A stretch of DNA of 64,000 bases from Mycolicibacterium arenosum (GTDB lineage Bacteria > Actinomycetota > Actinomycetes > Mycobacteriales > Mycobacteriaceae): positions 248,001-312,000 of the forward strand of contig NZ_JANDBD010000008.1 of the NCBI RefSeq assembly GCF_024320865.1. The letters run 5' to 3'. The position numbers were made by a program, and so were the translations under genes. The notes under the pieces are model-generated. The model was not told the origin of the DNA and made no database searches. It saw only the letters and a program-made list of their open reading frames with translations. Positions 39,673 through 47,690 of this stretch are shown piece by piece. Positions within the stretch are counted from its first letter, which is position 1, and each line of letters opens with the position of its first letter.

Positions 39673-40509
39673 TCAGATCACGTAGGCCAGATTGTCGACG
39701 ATGCGCCTGCCCACTTCGGCGTCGCCCGCGTACTCGACCTCGGCCGATGCGGACGCCCGGCCGCCGGCCAGCTTGGTGAACTGCAGCCCGTCGAGGCGGA
39801 TCACCGTCGTCGGTTCGGCACCGCCGAAGTCGTCGACCACCGCCGCCCGGCCGTCCACCGCATCGCGGATGACGCGGTCCAGCGGGCCCGTCAGCTCGAT
39901 CGCGACACGCGACCCCTCGGGCGCCCCACCCTTCTTGCCGACCACGAAACCCATGCTGGTGGTCATCTCGTCGAGCGCCAGACCGGCCGCGGGACCGCGC
40001 AGGTCGGCATCGGTCGGGGGTTGGGACAGTGCATCGCGGATGTCCTGCTCGTGCATCCAGCAGTCGAAGGTCCTGATGCGCATGAAACGGCCGTAGGTGT
40101 CAGGGCCCGCCGGCGTGACACTCTGCGCATTCCACTCGTCGTCGCCCATCGCCGACAGCACCGCGCGGCGCTCGGCGGTGATCCCGCGGTAGCGCTCCAG
40201 CACGGCGGCGGTCGACTCGCCGCGCATCGATCGGATCCAGCACTCGTTCATCTCACCGATCGGGTTGCGCACGTGGTCGAGTCCCGAAACGTCACCCTCG
40301 GGCGTCGGCACGCCCTGCAGCATCGACTCGGTGCCGATGATGTGGGCGACGACATCGCCGACGCACCACCCCGGCAGCGGCGTCGCCGCCGTCCAGGACT
40401 CCTCGGGCAGCGCGCCGAGCAGACGGTCGATGTCGTCCCAGGAGGCGAACAGCCCGTCGAGGACCGTGGCCTTATCGAGCAGCGTTAGCGGACGTGATGG
40501 GCTGGTCAC
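39673..40509 (-). CDS. Mycothiol-dependent maleylpyruvate-isomerase-family protein
   Basis: Protein of 278 residues of the DinB/MDMPI fold (TIGR03083 type). Signature pieces are TPLPGWCVGDVVAHIIGTE with a metal-binding His, and RIRTFDCWMHEQDIRDAL with a second His pair. Family members are mycothiol-dependent isomerases or transferases, and many copies exist in mycobacteria. Its first 38 bases overlap the end of the GGDEF-EAL gene on the same strand, so the two are translationally coupled or the start lies slightly further in. The substrate cannot be given. Confidence 0.88.
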   Translation of the reverse strand: MTSPSRPLTLLDKATVLDGLFASWDDIDRLLGALPEESWTAATPLPGWCVGDVVAHIIGTESMLQGVPTPEGDVSGLDHVRNPIGEMNECWIRSMRGESTAAVLERYRGITAERRAVLSAMGDDEWNAQSVTPAGPDTYGRFMRIRTFDCWMHEQDIRDALSQPPTDADLRGPAAGLALDEMTTSMGFVVGKKGGAPEGSRVAIELTGPLDRVIRDAVDGRAAVVDDFGGAEPTTVIRLDGLQFTKLAGGRASASAEVEYAGDAEVGRRIVDNLAYVI

Positions 40510-42766
40510 GCTGAGACCGTACCTCTGCGATCGGCACCGGCCTGCCGAATCGGTAGCCCTGCGCGACAGTGCAACCCGCCGACAGGATCGTGTCGGCCTG
40601 CGCGGCGGTCTCGATTCCCTCGGCGATCACATCCAGCCCGAGCTGCTCGCAGATGCCGACCACCGACCGGTAGAGCACCGCGTCGTGTCCGGGTTCGATC
40701 CCGATCGTCAGCCCGCGGTCGAGTTTGACGACGTCGACCGGCAAAGCGTGCAGGTAGGTGAGCGTGTTGTACCCCGCGCCGAAGTCGTCGAGCGCCACCC
40801 TCACCCCGTCGGCTTTCAGCCGTTCGATCGCGGCCGCGCCGTCCGCGAGGTCGACGATGGGCAACGACTCGGTGATCTCGAGCACCACCTGGTTGGGCGC
40901 GATGCCGTGAGTCCGCAGGGTCTCGGCGACGCAGCGTTCGAATGTCCGGTCACCCAGTCGCGCGGCGCCGATGTTCACATGGATCGCCAGATCGATTTCC
41001 GCCGAAGCGATTTCGGAGCACACGTGGTCCAGGACCAGAAGGTCGAACGAGGTGCCGAGGCCCGCCGCCTCAGCAGTCGCGACGAACGTCTCCGGTGAGA
41101 TCTGGGCGCCGTTCGGCGCGGTCCACCTCGCGAGCGCCTCGAGCGCCACGGGCGTCGCGTCGGGCAGGCGGACGATCGGCTGATAGACGATGCGAAAATC
41201 CCGCGGGAGGGTGCCGTCTGCGACCCGCAGCGCCGTGGCGAAGTCCACCGCCGCGGTTGCCGACTGCCGATACACGACCGCCGAGTTCTTGCCCTGTCGC
41301 TTGCCCTCGTACATCGAGAAGTCGGCGCGGCGCAGGAACTCGTCGGCCGATGCTCGCGGCGTCGTCGAATCCGGGGTGACCAAACCCATGCTGGCGTGCA
41401 TCTGCACGGAATGGCCGTGCACCGCGAACGGCGGCCGGAGCGCATCGCGAACTCGGTCGGCGAACTCCTCGGGCGGGCCGAGCTCGCCCATGACGAGCAT
41501 GCCGAACTCGTCGCCGCCGATGCGCGCGACGGTGTCGGTGGCGCGCGTACAGCCGCTGAGCCGGTGCCCCACGGTCCGGAGCAGTCGGTCCCCGGCCGCG
41601 TGACCGTACTGGTCGTTGACGTCCTTGAAGTCATCCAGGTCGACGTAGACCAGGATGAACGGCTCGCCGCTGCTCACCGCCGCGTCCAGCCGTTCGGCGA
41701 ACAGCAGGCGGTTCGGGAGACCGGTCAGGACGTCGTGGTTGATCTGGTGGATCAGCCGACGCTGCGCGGTCAGCACACGGTTCATCAGCAGGCGGTTCTC
41801 GCGAATGGCCACCACCTGGCGCGTGATCAACAGGAGCACGATGCTGACGCTGAATCCGACCTGCACGGTGTCCACGGGTTGGCCCGCGATGACGTGGAAA
41901 GCCAGGAACAGCGTCATCCCACACGCGGCGATGTGCGGCATGAGCAGCTGCGACCACGCCATGAGCTGTTCGGTCCGCCGGCCGGACGGAACGTCGCGCA
42001 GACCGGCGGTGGCGTAGGCGATCAGGATCAGACCGAGAACGAAACCCCCGCTGACCCAGAGGGTTGCGTCGTACATCTCCACTCCGGTCAGATAGGCGAC
42101 GAGCCGGTCGGACGCGATGACGGTGAGGACGCCCGCGGCGAGCAGTTGAAAGTTGGCCCGGAACCGACGAGCGGCGCCGTATGCGACCGAGAGCGATACC
42201 GCCACCGCCACCAGGATGAGCACCGCGATCAGGTGGAACACGCTGTCGCCGCCGGTGCCGGATGTCCACACCAGAACCGCGAATGACGCGGCCGCGACCA
42301 GGGCGTCGAGAATCGGCACGGTGATCGAGGTGGGAGTGCGCGGCGCTCGGTCGTGCTCCGCCGGGTCGGTCCGTCCCGACCACGCCAGCACCACCAGGGC
42401 GGCCGACGCCAGCAGCGCGAACGCCGAGTCGCCGGTGTCGATCCAGCGCGGGGTCGATTCGCCGGGCGACACCAGCGTGGCGTACCACCGGGCAAGCGGC
42501 GCAGCCACCCAGCACCCCGTCGCGACGACGACCAGCAGGCGCCAGACTCGGGCCGGGCCGGCCTCCCTCGACGCGAAGTACGTCCCACAGCAGATCGCGA
42601 CGGCGGCCGCGGCCGATTGCAGAGCGGGGTCAGCCCATGCGGAGTGCGTCGACCCCAGCGGGCGCAGTGCGTTCAGCGCGACCGCAGACGCGATCGCCGC
42701 GAGCAACGCGACGTGCACGCGATCGCCCCGGATCACCGTCCCCCGTGCGATCCAGCGAAGGATCAT
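40472..42766 (-). CDS. Membrane-bound GGDEF-EAL protein (cyclic-di-GMP enzyme)
   Basis: Protein of 764 residues. About eight to nine N-terminal membrane helices (residues 15-300) replace the soluble sensor of DcpA-type proteins. The GGDEF domain (about 335-500) has an intact GGDEF motif (about 417-421) and YVDLDDFKDVNDQYGH. The EAL domain (about 510-760) has intact EAL, DDFGAGY and EGIETAAQ motifs. Both diguanylate cyclase and c-di-GMP phosphodiesterase activities look possible. ATG 42766 was chosen since an extra 13 residues upstream look non-conserved. The following MDMPI gene overlaps it by 38 bases. Confidence 0.92.
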   Translation of the reverse strand: MILRWIARGTVIRGDRVHVALLAAIASAVALNALRPLGSTHSAWADPALQSAAAAVAICCGTYFASREAGPARVWRLLVVVATGCWVAAPLARWYATLVSPGESTPRWIDTGDSAFALLASAALVVLAWSGRTDPAEHDRAPRTPTSITVPILDALVAAASFAVLVWTSGTGGDSVFHLIAVLILVAVAVSLSVAYGAARRFRANFQLLAAGVLTVIASDRLVAYLTGVEMYDATLWVSGGFVLGLILIAYATAGLRDVPSGRRTEQLMAWSQLLMPHIAACGMTLFLAFHVIAGQPVDTVQVGFSVSIVLLLITRQVVAIRENRLLMNRVLTAQRRLIHQINHDVLTGLPNRLLFAERLDAAVSSGEPFILVYVDLDDFKDVNDQYGHAAGDRLLRTVGHRLSGCTRATDTVARIGGDEFGMLVMGELGPPEEFADRVRDALRPPFAVHGHSVQMHASMGLVTPDSTTPRASADEFLRRADFSMYEGKRQGKNSAVVYRQSATAAVDFATALRVADGTLPRDFRIVYQPIVRLPDATPVALEALARWTAPNGAQISPETFVATAEAAGLGTSFDLLVLDHVCSEIASAEIDLAIHVNIGAARLGDRTFERCVAETLRTHGIAPNQVVLEITESLPIVDLADGAAAIERLKADGVRVALDDFGAGYNTLTYLHALPVDVVKLDRGLTIGIEPGHDAVLYRSVVGICEQLGLDVIAEGIETAAQADTILSAGCTVAQGYRFGRPVPIAEVRSQRDQPITSANAAR

Positions 42767-42860
42767 GGAACCGCACTTTACCTGCTTAATCCCAGCAAGA
42801 ACCAATCATCAGGCGACGAATCGGCCGGCCCCACGACGTCCCGGCAAATTCCGACCTAGC

Positions 42861-43358
42861 TCAGGTCCTGCCCTTGGCGCGCCGACCCATCTCTCTGGCG
42901 ATCTCCCGGTCGGCATCCCGCCGGGCGAGGTCCTGGCGTTTGTCGCGGGCCTCCTTGCCGCGCGCCAGGGCCAACTCCACCTTGACCTTGCCGTCGACGA
43001 AGTACAGCTTCAGCGGCACCAGCGTCATGTTGCCGTCGCGCAGCTTGCCGATCAGCGTGTCGATCTGACTGCGATGCAGCAGCAGCTTGCGGTTGCGTCG
43101 CGGCGCGTGGTTCGTCCAGCTGCCGTGGTGATACTCGGGGATGTGCAGGTTGCGCAGCCAGATCTCACCGTCGTCGACCGTGGCGAAGGCGTCGGCGAGC
43201 GAAGCGGTGCCGTCGCGCAGACTCTTGACCTCGGTGCCCATCAGCGCCACCCCGGCCTCGAACGTCTCGAGAATCGAATAGTTGTGGCGCGCTTTACGAT
43301 TCGTCGCAACCGTCTGGTTGTTGCGACGAACCGCCTCGTCCTCTTTCTTCTTGGCCAC
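42861..43358 (-). CDS. smpB: SsrA-binding protein SmpB
   Basis: SmpB of 165 residues, the tmRNA chaperone for rescue of stalled ribosomes. Motifs are the RKARHNYSILETFEAGVALMGTEVKSLR core, IPEYHHGSWTNHAPRRNRKLLLH and a basic C-terminus (KRQDLARRDADREIAREM). GTG 43358 is 2 bases from the ftsX stop. The longer open frame extending upstream to 44042 is only the ftsX region read in another frame. The last gene of the leftward run from prfB. Confidence 0.97.
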   Translation of the reverse strand: MAKKKEDEAVRRNNQTVATNRKARHNYSILETFEAGVALMGTEVKSLRDGTASLADAFATVDDGEIWLRNLHIPEYHHGSWTNHAPRRNRKLLLHRSQIDTLIGKLRDGNMTLVPLKLYFVDGKVKVELALARGKEARDKRQDLARRDADREIAREMGRRAKGRT

Positions 43359-43360
43359 CG

Positions 43361-44257
43361 TTAACGCCGTACGTACAGGCGCAGCGTCGCGTACGCCGTG
43401 ACACCGGCCATCGCCACGCCGACGAACAGCAGTACCGGAGCGATGAAGACGAGGATGTCCGCGTAGTCGACCTTGGCGATCAGGTTCGCCGAATAGAACT
43501 GATCCAGCGCGTCCTCGAGAATGAACGCCCGCACCACGATCAACCCGAGGATCGATATCAGCACACCGATCAGCGCGGCGAGCATGGCCTCCACCAGGAA
43601 CGGCAACTGGGTGTACCAGCGACTGGCACCCACCAGTCGCATGATGCCCACTTCGGTGCGCCGGGTGTACGCCGCGACTTGAACCATGTTGGCGATCAAC
43701 AGGATCGCGCCGACCGCCTGCACCAGGGCCACCGCGAAGGCGGCGTTGCGCAATCCGTCGAGGACCGCGAACAACCGGTCGACGAGGTCCTTCTGGTTCG
43801 TCACGTTCAGCACGCCGGGTTGCCCGCGCAGGGCGTCGTCGAATGCCTGGTGACCTTCGGGGTCTGCGAGCTTGACCACGAACGAGGCCGGGAACGCGTC
43901 CTTGGTCGCGACGTCCTTGAACTGCGGGACCTTGCGGATCGCGTCGTTGTAGGCGTCCTCCCGGTTCAGGAACGTCACCGACTTCACGTCGTCGCGGTCG
44001 TCGAGGATCTGACGCAGCGCCTTGCACGCGTCGCCGTCGCACGTCGGATCGTTGGCCGAGACGTCGTCGGTCAGGAAGACCTGACTCTCCACCCGGTCCA
44101 GATAGATCTGCCGGGATTGATCCGCCAGGCGCACCACCAGCAGACCGCCGCCCAGCAGGCCCAACGAGATGGCGGTCGTCAAGATCATCGCCACCGTCAT
44201 CGTGACGTTGCGACGCAGGCCCGTGAGGACCTCGTTGACCAGAAAGCCGAAGCGCAC
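43361..44257 (-). CDS. ftsX: Cell division protein FtsX
   Basis: FtsX of 298 residues, the membrane partner of FtsE. One membrane helix near residues 22-45 precedes an exported domain of about 110 residues containing two cysteines (the CDGDACKAL pair). Three more helices follow, with MVQVAAYTRRTEVGIMRLVGASRWY as the conserved cytosolic loop. FtsEX couples septum formation to cell-wall hydrolase activation, in mycobacteria with RipC. It starts directly adjacent to the ftsE stop. Confidence 0.96.
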   Translation of the reverse strand: MRFGFLVNEVLTGLRRNVTMTVAMILTTAISLGLLGGGLLVVRLADQSRQIYLDRVESQVFLTDDVSANDPTCDGDACKALRQILDDRDDVKSVTFLNREDAYNDAIRKVPQFKDVATKDAFPASFVVKLADPEGHQAFDDALRGQPGVLNVTNQKDLVDRLFAVLDGLRNAAFAVALVQAVGAILLIANMVQVAAYTRRTEVGIMRLVGASRWYTQLPFLVEAMLAALIGVLISILGLIVVRAFILEDALDQFYSANLIAKVDYADILVFIAPVLLFVGVAMAGVTAYATLRLYVRR

Positions 44258-44947
44258 TTATCGATCCATTCCATAGATGCCGCGCTGCTCATCGCGAATG
44301 AGGCGGCCGAGTTCGAGTTCGAGGACGCGCTGGCGCATCGAGTCGACGATGTGATGGTCGTGGGTCGCCATCAGCACCGTCGTTCCCGTGCGATTGATGC
44401 GCTCGAGCAGATCCATGATGTCCCTACTGGTGTCCGGATCGAGGTTTCCGGTCGGCTCGTCGGCCAGCAGCAGAAGCGGCCGGTTGACGAACGCACGCGC
44501 GATGGCGACGCGCTGCTGCTCCCCACCGGAGAGCTCGGAGGGCAGCCGGTTGGCCTTCCCGGAGAGCCCGACCATCTCCAGCACGTCGGGTACCACGCGG
44601 TTGATGACGTCCGCGCGCTTGCCGATGACCTCGAGCGCGAAGGCCACGTTCTCGAACACGGTCTTCTGCTGCAGCAACCGGAAGTCCTGGAACACGCACC
44701 CCAGCACCTGTCGCAGGCTCGGGATGTGTCGATTGGCGAGCTTGTTGACGTGGAACTTCGACACCCGGATATCGCCGTGCGTGGGCTGCTCCTCCGCGAG
44801 CAGCAGACGCATGAACGTCGACTTGCCCGAACCGGACGGTCCGATGAGGAAGACGAACTCACCCTTGTCGATCTTGAGCGAGATGTTGTCCAACGCGGGG
44901 CGAGCCGATGACTTGTACTGCTTGCTCACGTGGTCGAGGGTGATCAT
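44258..44947 (-). CDS. ftsE: Cell division ATP-binding protein FtsE
   Basis: ABC ATPase of 229 residues: Walker A GPSGSGKST, Q-loop FQDFRLL, signature LSGGEQQRVAIARA, Walker B LLLADEPTGNLD and H-loop ATHDHHI. It drives the FtsEX complex at the septum. ATG 44947 follows a preceding GTG in the same frame; the ATG matches the FtsE start. Located downstream of a proline/threonine-rich membrane protein gene, as in M. tuberculosis Rv3103c-Rv3102c. Confidence 0.96.
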   Translation of the reverse strand: MITLDHVSKQYKSSARPALDNISLKIDKGEFVFLIGPSGSGKSTFMRLLLAEEQPTHGDIRVSKFHVNKLANRHIPSLRQVLGCVFQDFRLLQQKTVFENVAFALEVIGKRADVINRVVPDVLEMVGLSGKANRLPSELSGGEQQRVAIARAFVNRPLLLLADEPTGNLDPDTSRDIMDLLERINRTGTTVLMATHDHHIVDSMRQRVLELELGRLIRDEQRGIYGMDR

Positions 44948-44987
44948 CACGGCACGCCAGTGTAGCCGGATCGACCCCGCAAACCGG

Positions 44988-45473
44988 CTACCGCAGGGGC
45001 GCGAGCGGCCCCGGCACGGTCGTCGTCGGCGTCGTCGGGAGCGTGGTCGGCGTCTGGCCGGGCGTCGTCGTCGGCGACGGGGACACCGTGCTCGGCGGGA
45101 TCGGACCCGGCCCGTCCGGATCGACGACCGTCGTCGGCAAACCGTCGTCCGGCGTCGTGGTCGTCGTCGCGCCGTCGTCCGGCGTCGTGGTCGTCGTGGT
45201 GGTCGTCGTCGTGGTGGGCGTCGTGCGCGTCGTCTCCTGAACGTTTGTCCGCGGCACCCAGGTGTACTCGGGGTCCGGCACGTAACCGGGTGGCACGACC
45301 TGGCCCGGTTGATCGGCGGGGGTAACCACCGGCGGCGGCTGATACGTCGCGTAGAGCCACCACACCGCGAAGAACGCGACGATGAGCGCCACCGTCGAGG
45401 TGCGCATGCGGCCCCAGAACAGGTACTGCGGCCAGCCGCGGTTCTCGCCCTCTCGGCGCAGGGTGAACTTCAC
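44988..45473 (-). CDS. Thr/Pro-rich single-span membrane protein (Rv3103c-like)
   Basis: Protein of 161 residues: a basic cytosolic N-terminus (MKFTLRREGENRG), one membrane helix (about 25-43), then a long Pro- and Thr-rich exported stalk with runs of threonine and PDDG repeats. The start is GTG 45473, overlapping the MscS stop by 4 bases. It occupies the place of Rv3103c between the mechanosensitive channel gene and ftsE. The stalk could cross the peptidoglycan near the divisome, but no activity is known. The tandem DNA repeat inside it is listed separately. Confidence 0.85.
   Translation of the reverse strand: MKFTLRREGENRGWPQYLFWGRMRTSTVALIVAFFAVWWLYATYQPPPVVTPADQPGQVVPPGYVPDPEYTWVPRTNVQETTRTTPTTTTTTTTTTTPDDGATTTTTPDDGLPTTVVDPDGPGPIPPSTVSPSPTTTPGQTPTTLPTTPTTTVPGPLAPLR
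45142..45197. repeat. Tandem 30-base repeat inside the Thr-rich protein gene
   Basis: The 26-base unit at 45142-45167 recurs exactly at 45172-45197, giving a period of 30 bases (10 codons). It encodes the PDDG-TTTTT part of the stalk. Copy number may vary between strains. Confidence 0.75.
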
Positions 45474-46447
45474 TTGTCGCTCCCCTGCTCGGGTGACTCG
45501 GGGCCGCTGGTCGTCTCGCCTGAGCGCGGCAGCGCGTTGACCGTGGGGATCGACTCACCGGGCGCCACGATGCCCGCACGCCGCAGCGCTCGGATGACGA
45601 GAATGCGCAGGCGCCTGCCGACCTCGAACTGCTTGCCCGGCAGGGTGCGCGCCACCATCCGCAGGTTCACCGTGTCGAGTTCGATGGACTCGACACCCAT
45701 CAGCTGCGGCGCGTCCAACAGCAGCGCACTCATCTGCGGATCGTCCATCGCGTGGTCGCACACCTCGTGCAGCAGGTCGTTGACCTTGTTCAGATCCGCC
45801 GCCGACGGCACGGGGATGTCGACGACGGCGCGCGCCCAGTCCTTGGACAGGTTGACCGTCTTGACGATCTGCCCGTTGGGGATCGTGAAGACCTCGCCCT
45901 CGCTCGAGCGCAACTTCGTCACGCGCAGCGTGACGTCCTCGACCGTCCCCTCGGCGGGAGCGGCGATGCCCGCCACCGTCAGCGCCACCAGATCGCCGAA
46001 GCCGTACTGCTTCTCGGTGATGATGAAGAAGCCGGCAAGCAGGTCCTGCACGATGCGCTGCGCACCGAAGCCGAGTGCGGCGCCGAGCACCGCCGCGGGC
46101 GCGACGAGCGACCCGACGGGGATCGCGATGATGTCGGTGATCTCCACGATCACGACGACGAACAGCACCGCGATGGACACCCAGGAGATGACCGACGCCA
46201 CCGCCTGGCGGTGTTTGGTGCTCTCACTGCGCACCAGCTGATCGCTCTCGCGGTACTCCGCGTCGATGCGCCGGGTGATCCGCTGCGCAGCCCAGTTGAT
46301 GAAGCGCGCCACCAGCATCGCGCCCAGAATGAGCATGACGATGCGCAGTCCGCGGGTGATGATCCACTCGCCGATGTCACCGCGCCAGAAGTCGTGCCAG
46401 CCCTGTGCCCACTCGATGGCCACGTACTTCGTCGTGTTACTCGTCAT
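45470..46447 (-). CDS. MscS-family mechanosensitive channel (Rv3104c-like)
   Basis: Protein of 325 residues with an MscS core. After an N-terminal helix (about 30-50), helices at 85-105 and 110-135 form the pore region (PAAVLGAALGFGAQRIVQDLLAGFFI), followed by the soluble vestibule with GTVEDVTLRVTKLRSSEGEVFTIPNG. It releases solutes upon membrane stretch at the cytoplasmic membrane. The ATG at 46447 overlaps the end of prfB by 11 bases, and its own end overlaps the next gene by 4, so the three are translationally coupled. Confidence 0.92.
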   Translation of the reverse strand: MTSNTTKYVAIEWAQGWHDFWRGDIGEWIITRGLRIVMLILGAMLVARFINWAAQRITRRIDAEYRESDQLVRSESTKHRQAVASVISWVSIAVLFVVVIVEITDIIAIPVGSLVAPAAVLGAALGFGAQRIVQDLLAGFFIITEKQYGFGDLVALTVAGIAAPAEGTVEDVTLRVTKLRSSEGEVFTIPNGQIVKTVNLSKDWARAVVDIPVPSAADLNKVNDLLHEVCDHAMDDPQMSALLLDAPQLMGVESIELDTVNLRMVARTLPGKQFEVGRRLRILVIRALRRAGIVAPGESIPTVNALPRSGETTSGPESPEQGSDK

Positions 46448-47552
46448 CTTTCCTATTACGCCAACGGATTCCCGCTTCCAGGAAGCCGTCGATGTCTCCG
46501 TCGAGGACAGCGGTCGGATTGCCGACTTCGTAGTCGTTCCGCAGATCCTTCACCATCTGATACGGGTGCAGCACGTAGGAGCGCATCTGATTGCCCCACG
46601 AGCTGCCCCCGTCTCCCTTCAGGGCGTCGAGCTCAGCGCGCTCCTCCTGCCGTTTGCGCTCGAGCAGCTTGGCCTGCAGCACGCGCATCGCGGACACCTT
46701 GTTCTGCAGCTGCGACTTCTCGTTCTGGCACGTCACCACGATGCCCGTCGGGATGTGCGTGAGCCGCACCGCGGAGTCGGTCGTGTTGACCGACTGCCCA
46801 CCGGGACCGCTCGACCGGTAGACGTCGACGCGCAGATCGCCCTCCGGGATCTCGATGTGGTCGACGGTCTCGACGACGGGCAGCACCTCGACGTCGGCGA
46901 ACGACGTCTGTCGTCGGCTCTGGTTGTCGAAGGGGCTGATGCGCACCAGCCGGTGGGTGCCCTGCTCGACCGACAGCGTGCCGTAGGCGTACGGCGCGTG
47001 GACGGCGAACGTCGCGCTCTTGATCCCCGCCTCCTCGGCGTAGGAGGTGTCGAACACCTCGACGCCGTAGTCGTGCTGCTCGGCCCACCGGATGTACATC
47101 CGCATGAGCATCTCCGCCCAGTCGGCGGCGTCCACCCCGCCCGCGCCGGACCGGATGGTGACGACGGCCTCCCGCTCGTCGTACTCCCCCGACAGGAGGG
47201 TCCGGACCTCCATCGCCTCGATGTCCTCGCGCAGTTTGGCCCGCTCGGCGTCGGCCTCGGCCTTGGCCTCGTCCCCGCCGGCTCCGTCCTCCTCGGCGGC
47301 CATCTCGTAGAGCACCGGAAGGTCGTCGAGCCGCTGGCGCAACTCCTCGACGCGACGCAGTTCGTTCTGGGCGTGCGACAGGGAGCTGGTGACCTTCTGG
47401 GCGTTGGCCTGGTCGTCCCAGAGCTTGGGATCGGACGCCTCCTGCTCCAGCGTGCCGATCTTCTCCCGCAGGGCATCGATGTCCAGCACCCGCTCCACTG
47501 TCGTCAGGGTGGTGTCGAGGGCGGCGATGTCGGCTTGCAGGTCGGGATCCAC
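46437..47552 (-). CDS. prfB: Peptide chain release factor 2
   Basis: RF2 of 371 residues. The peptide-release GGQ motif is in SSGPGGQSVNTTDSAVRL, and the stop-codon-reading SPF tripeptide is in RISPFDNQSRR. It recognises UGA and UAA. The gene is one uninterrupted frame, so the programmed +1 frameshift known in many bacteria is absent, as in other actinobacteria. Starts at GTG 47552, divergent from fprA. Confidence 0.97.
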   Translation of the reverse strand: MDPDLQADIAALDTTLTTVERVLDIDALREKIGTLEQEASDPKLWDDQANAQKVTSSLSHAQNELRRVEELRQRLDDLPVLYEMAAEEDGAGGDEAKAEADAERAKLREDIEAMEVRTLLSGEYDEREAVVTIRSGAGGVDAADWAEMLMRMYIRWAEQHDYGVEVFDTSYAEEAGIKSATFAVHAPYAYGTLSVEQGTHRLVRISPFDNQSRRQTSFADVEVLPVVETVDHIEIPEGDLRVDVYRSSGPGGQSVNTTDSAVRLTHIPTGIVVTCQNEKSQLQNKVSAMRVLQAKLLERKRQEERAELDALKGDGGSSWGNQMRSYVLHPYQMVKDLRNDYEVGNPTAVLDGDIDGFLEAGIRWRNRKDDE

Positions 47553-47690
47553 GGGAGTTCAGGTTACCGACAGCCACGGAATCCCATGCTCGGCTCCGCC
47601 TGAGCGGTCTAGCATCGGCTTGTTAAACAGCCCGGATCTCGTCGCGACAGCCCCTTGCGCGTGGCCGGGCAGCGACAGAAAGCGAATCAA

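Noticed and set aside
43359..44042. Upstream extension of the smpB frame into ftsX
   Set aside because: SmpB homology starts at 43358, and the extension lies within the ftsX coding sequence in another frame.
45043..45240. Repeats resembling a CRISPR array or a plus-strand Val-rich protein
   Set aside because: The period is 30 bases with no spacers, and the repeats encode the Thr/Pro stalk on the minus strand.
46437..47552. Programmed frameshift in prfB
   Set aside because: The gene is a single open frame from start to stop, with no in-frame UGA near codon 25.
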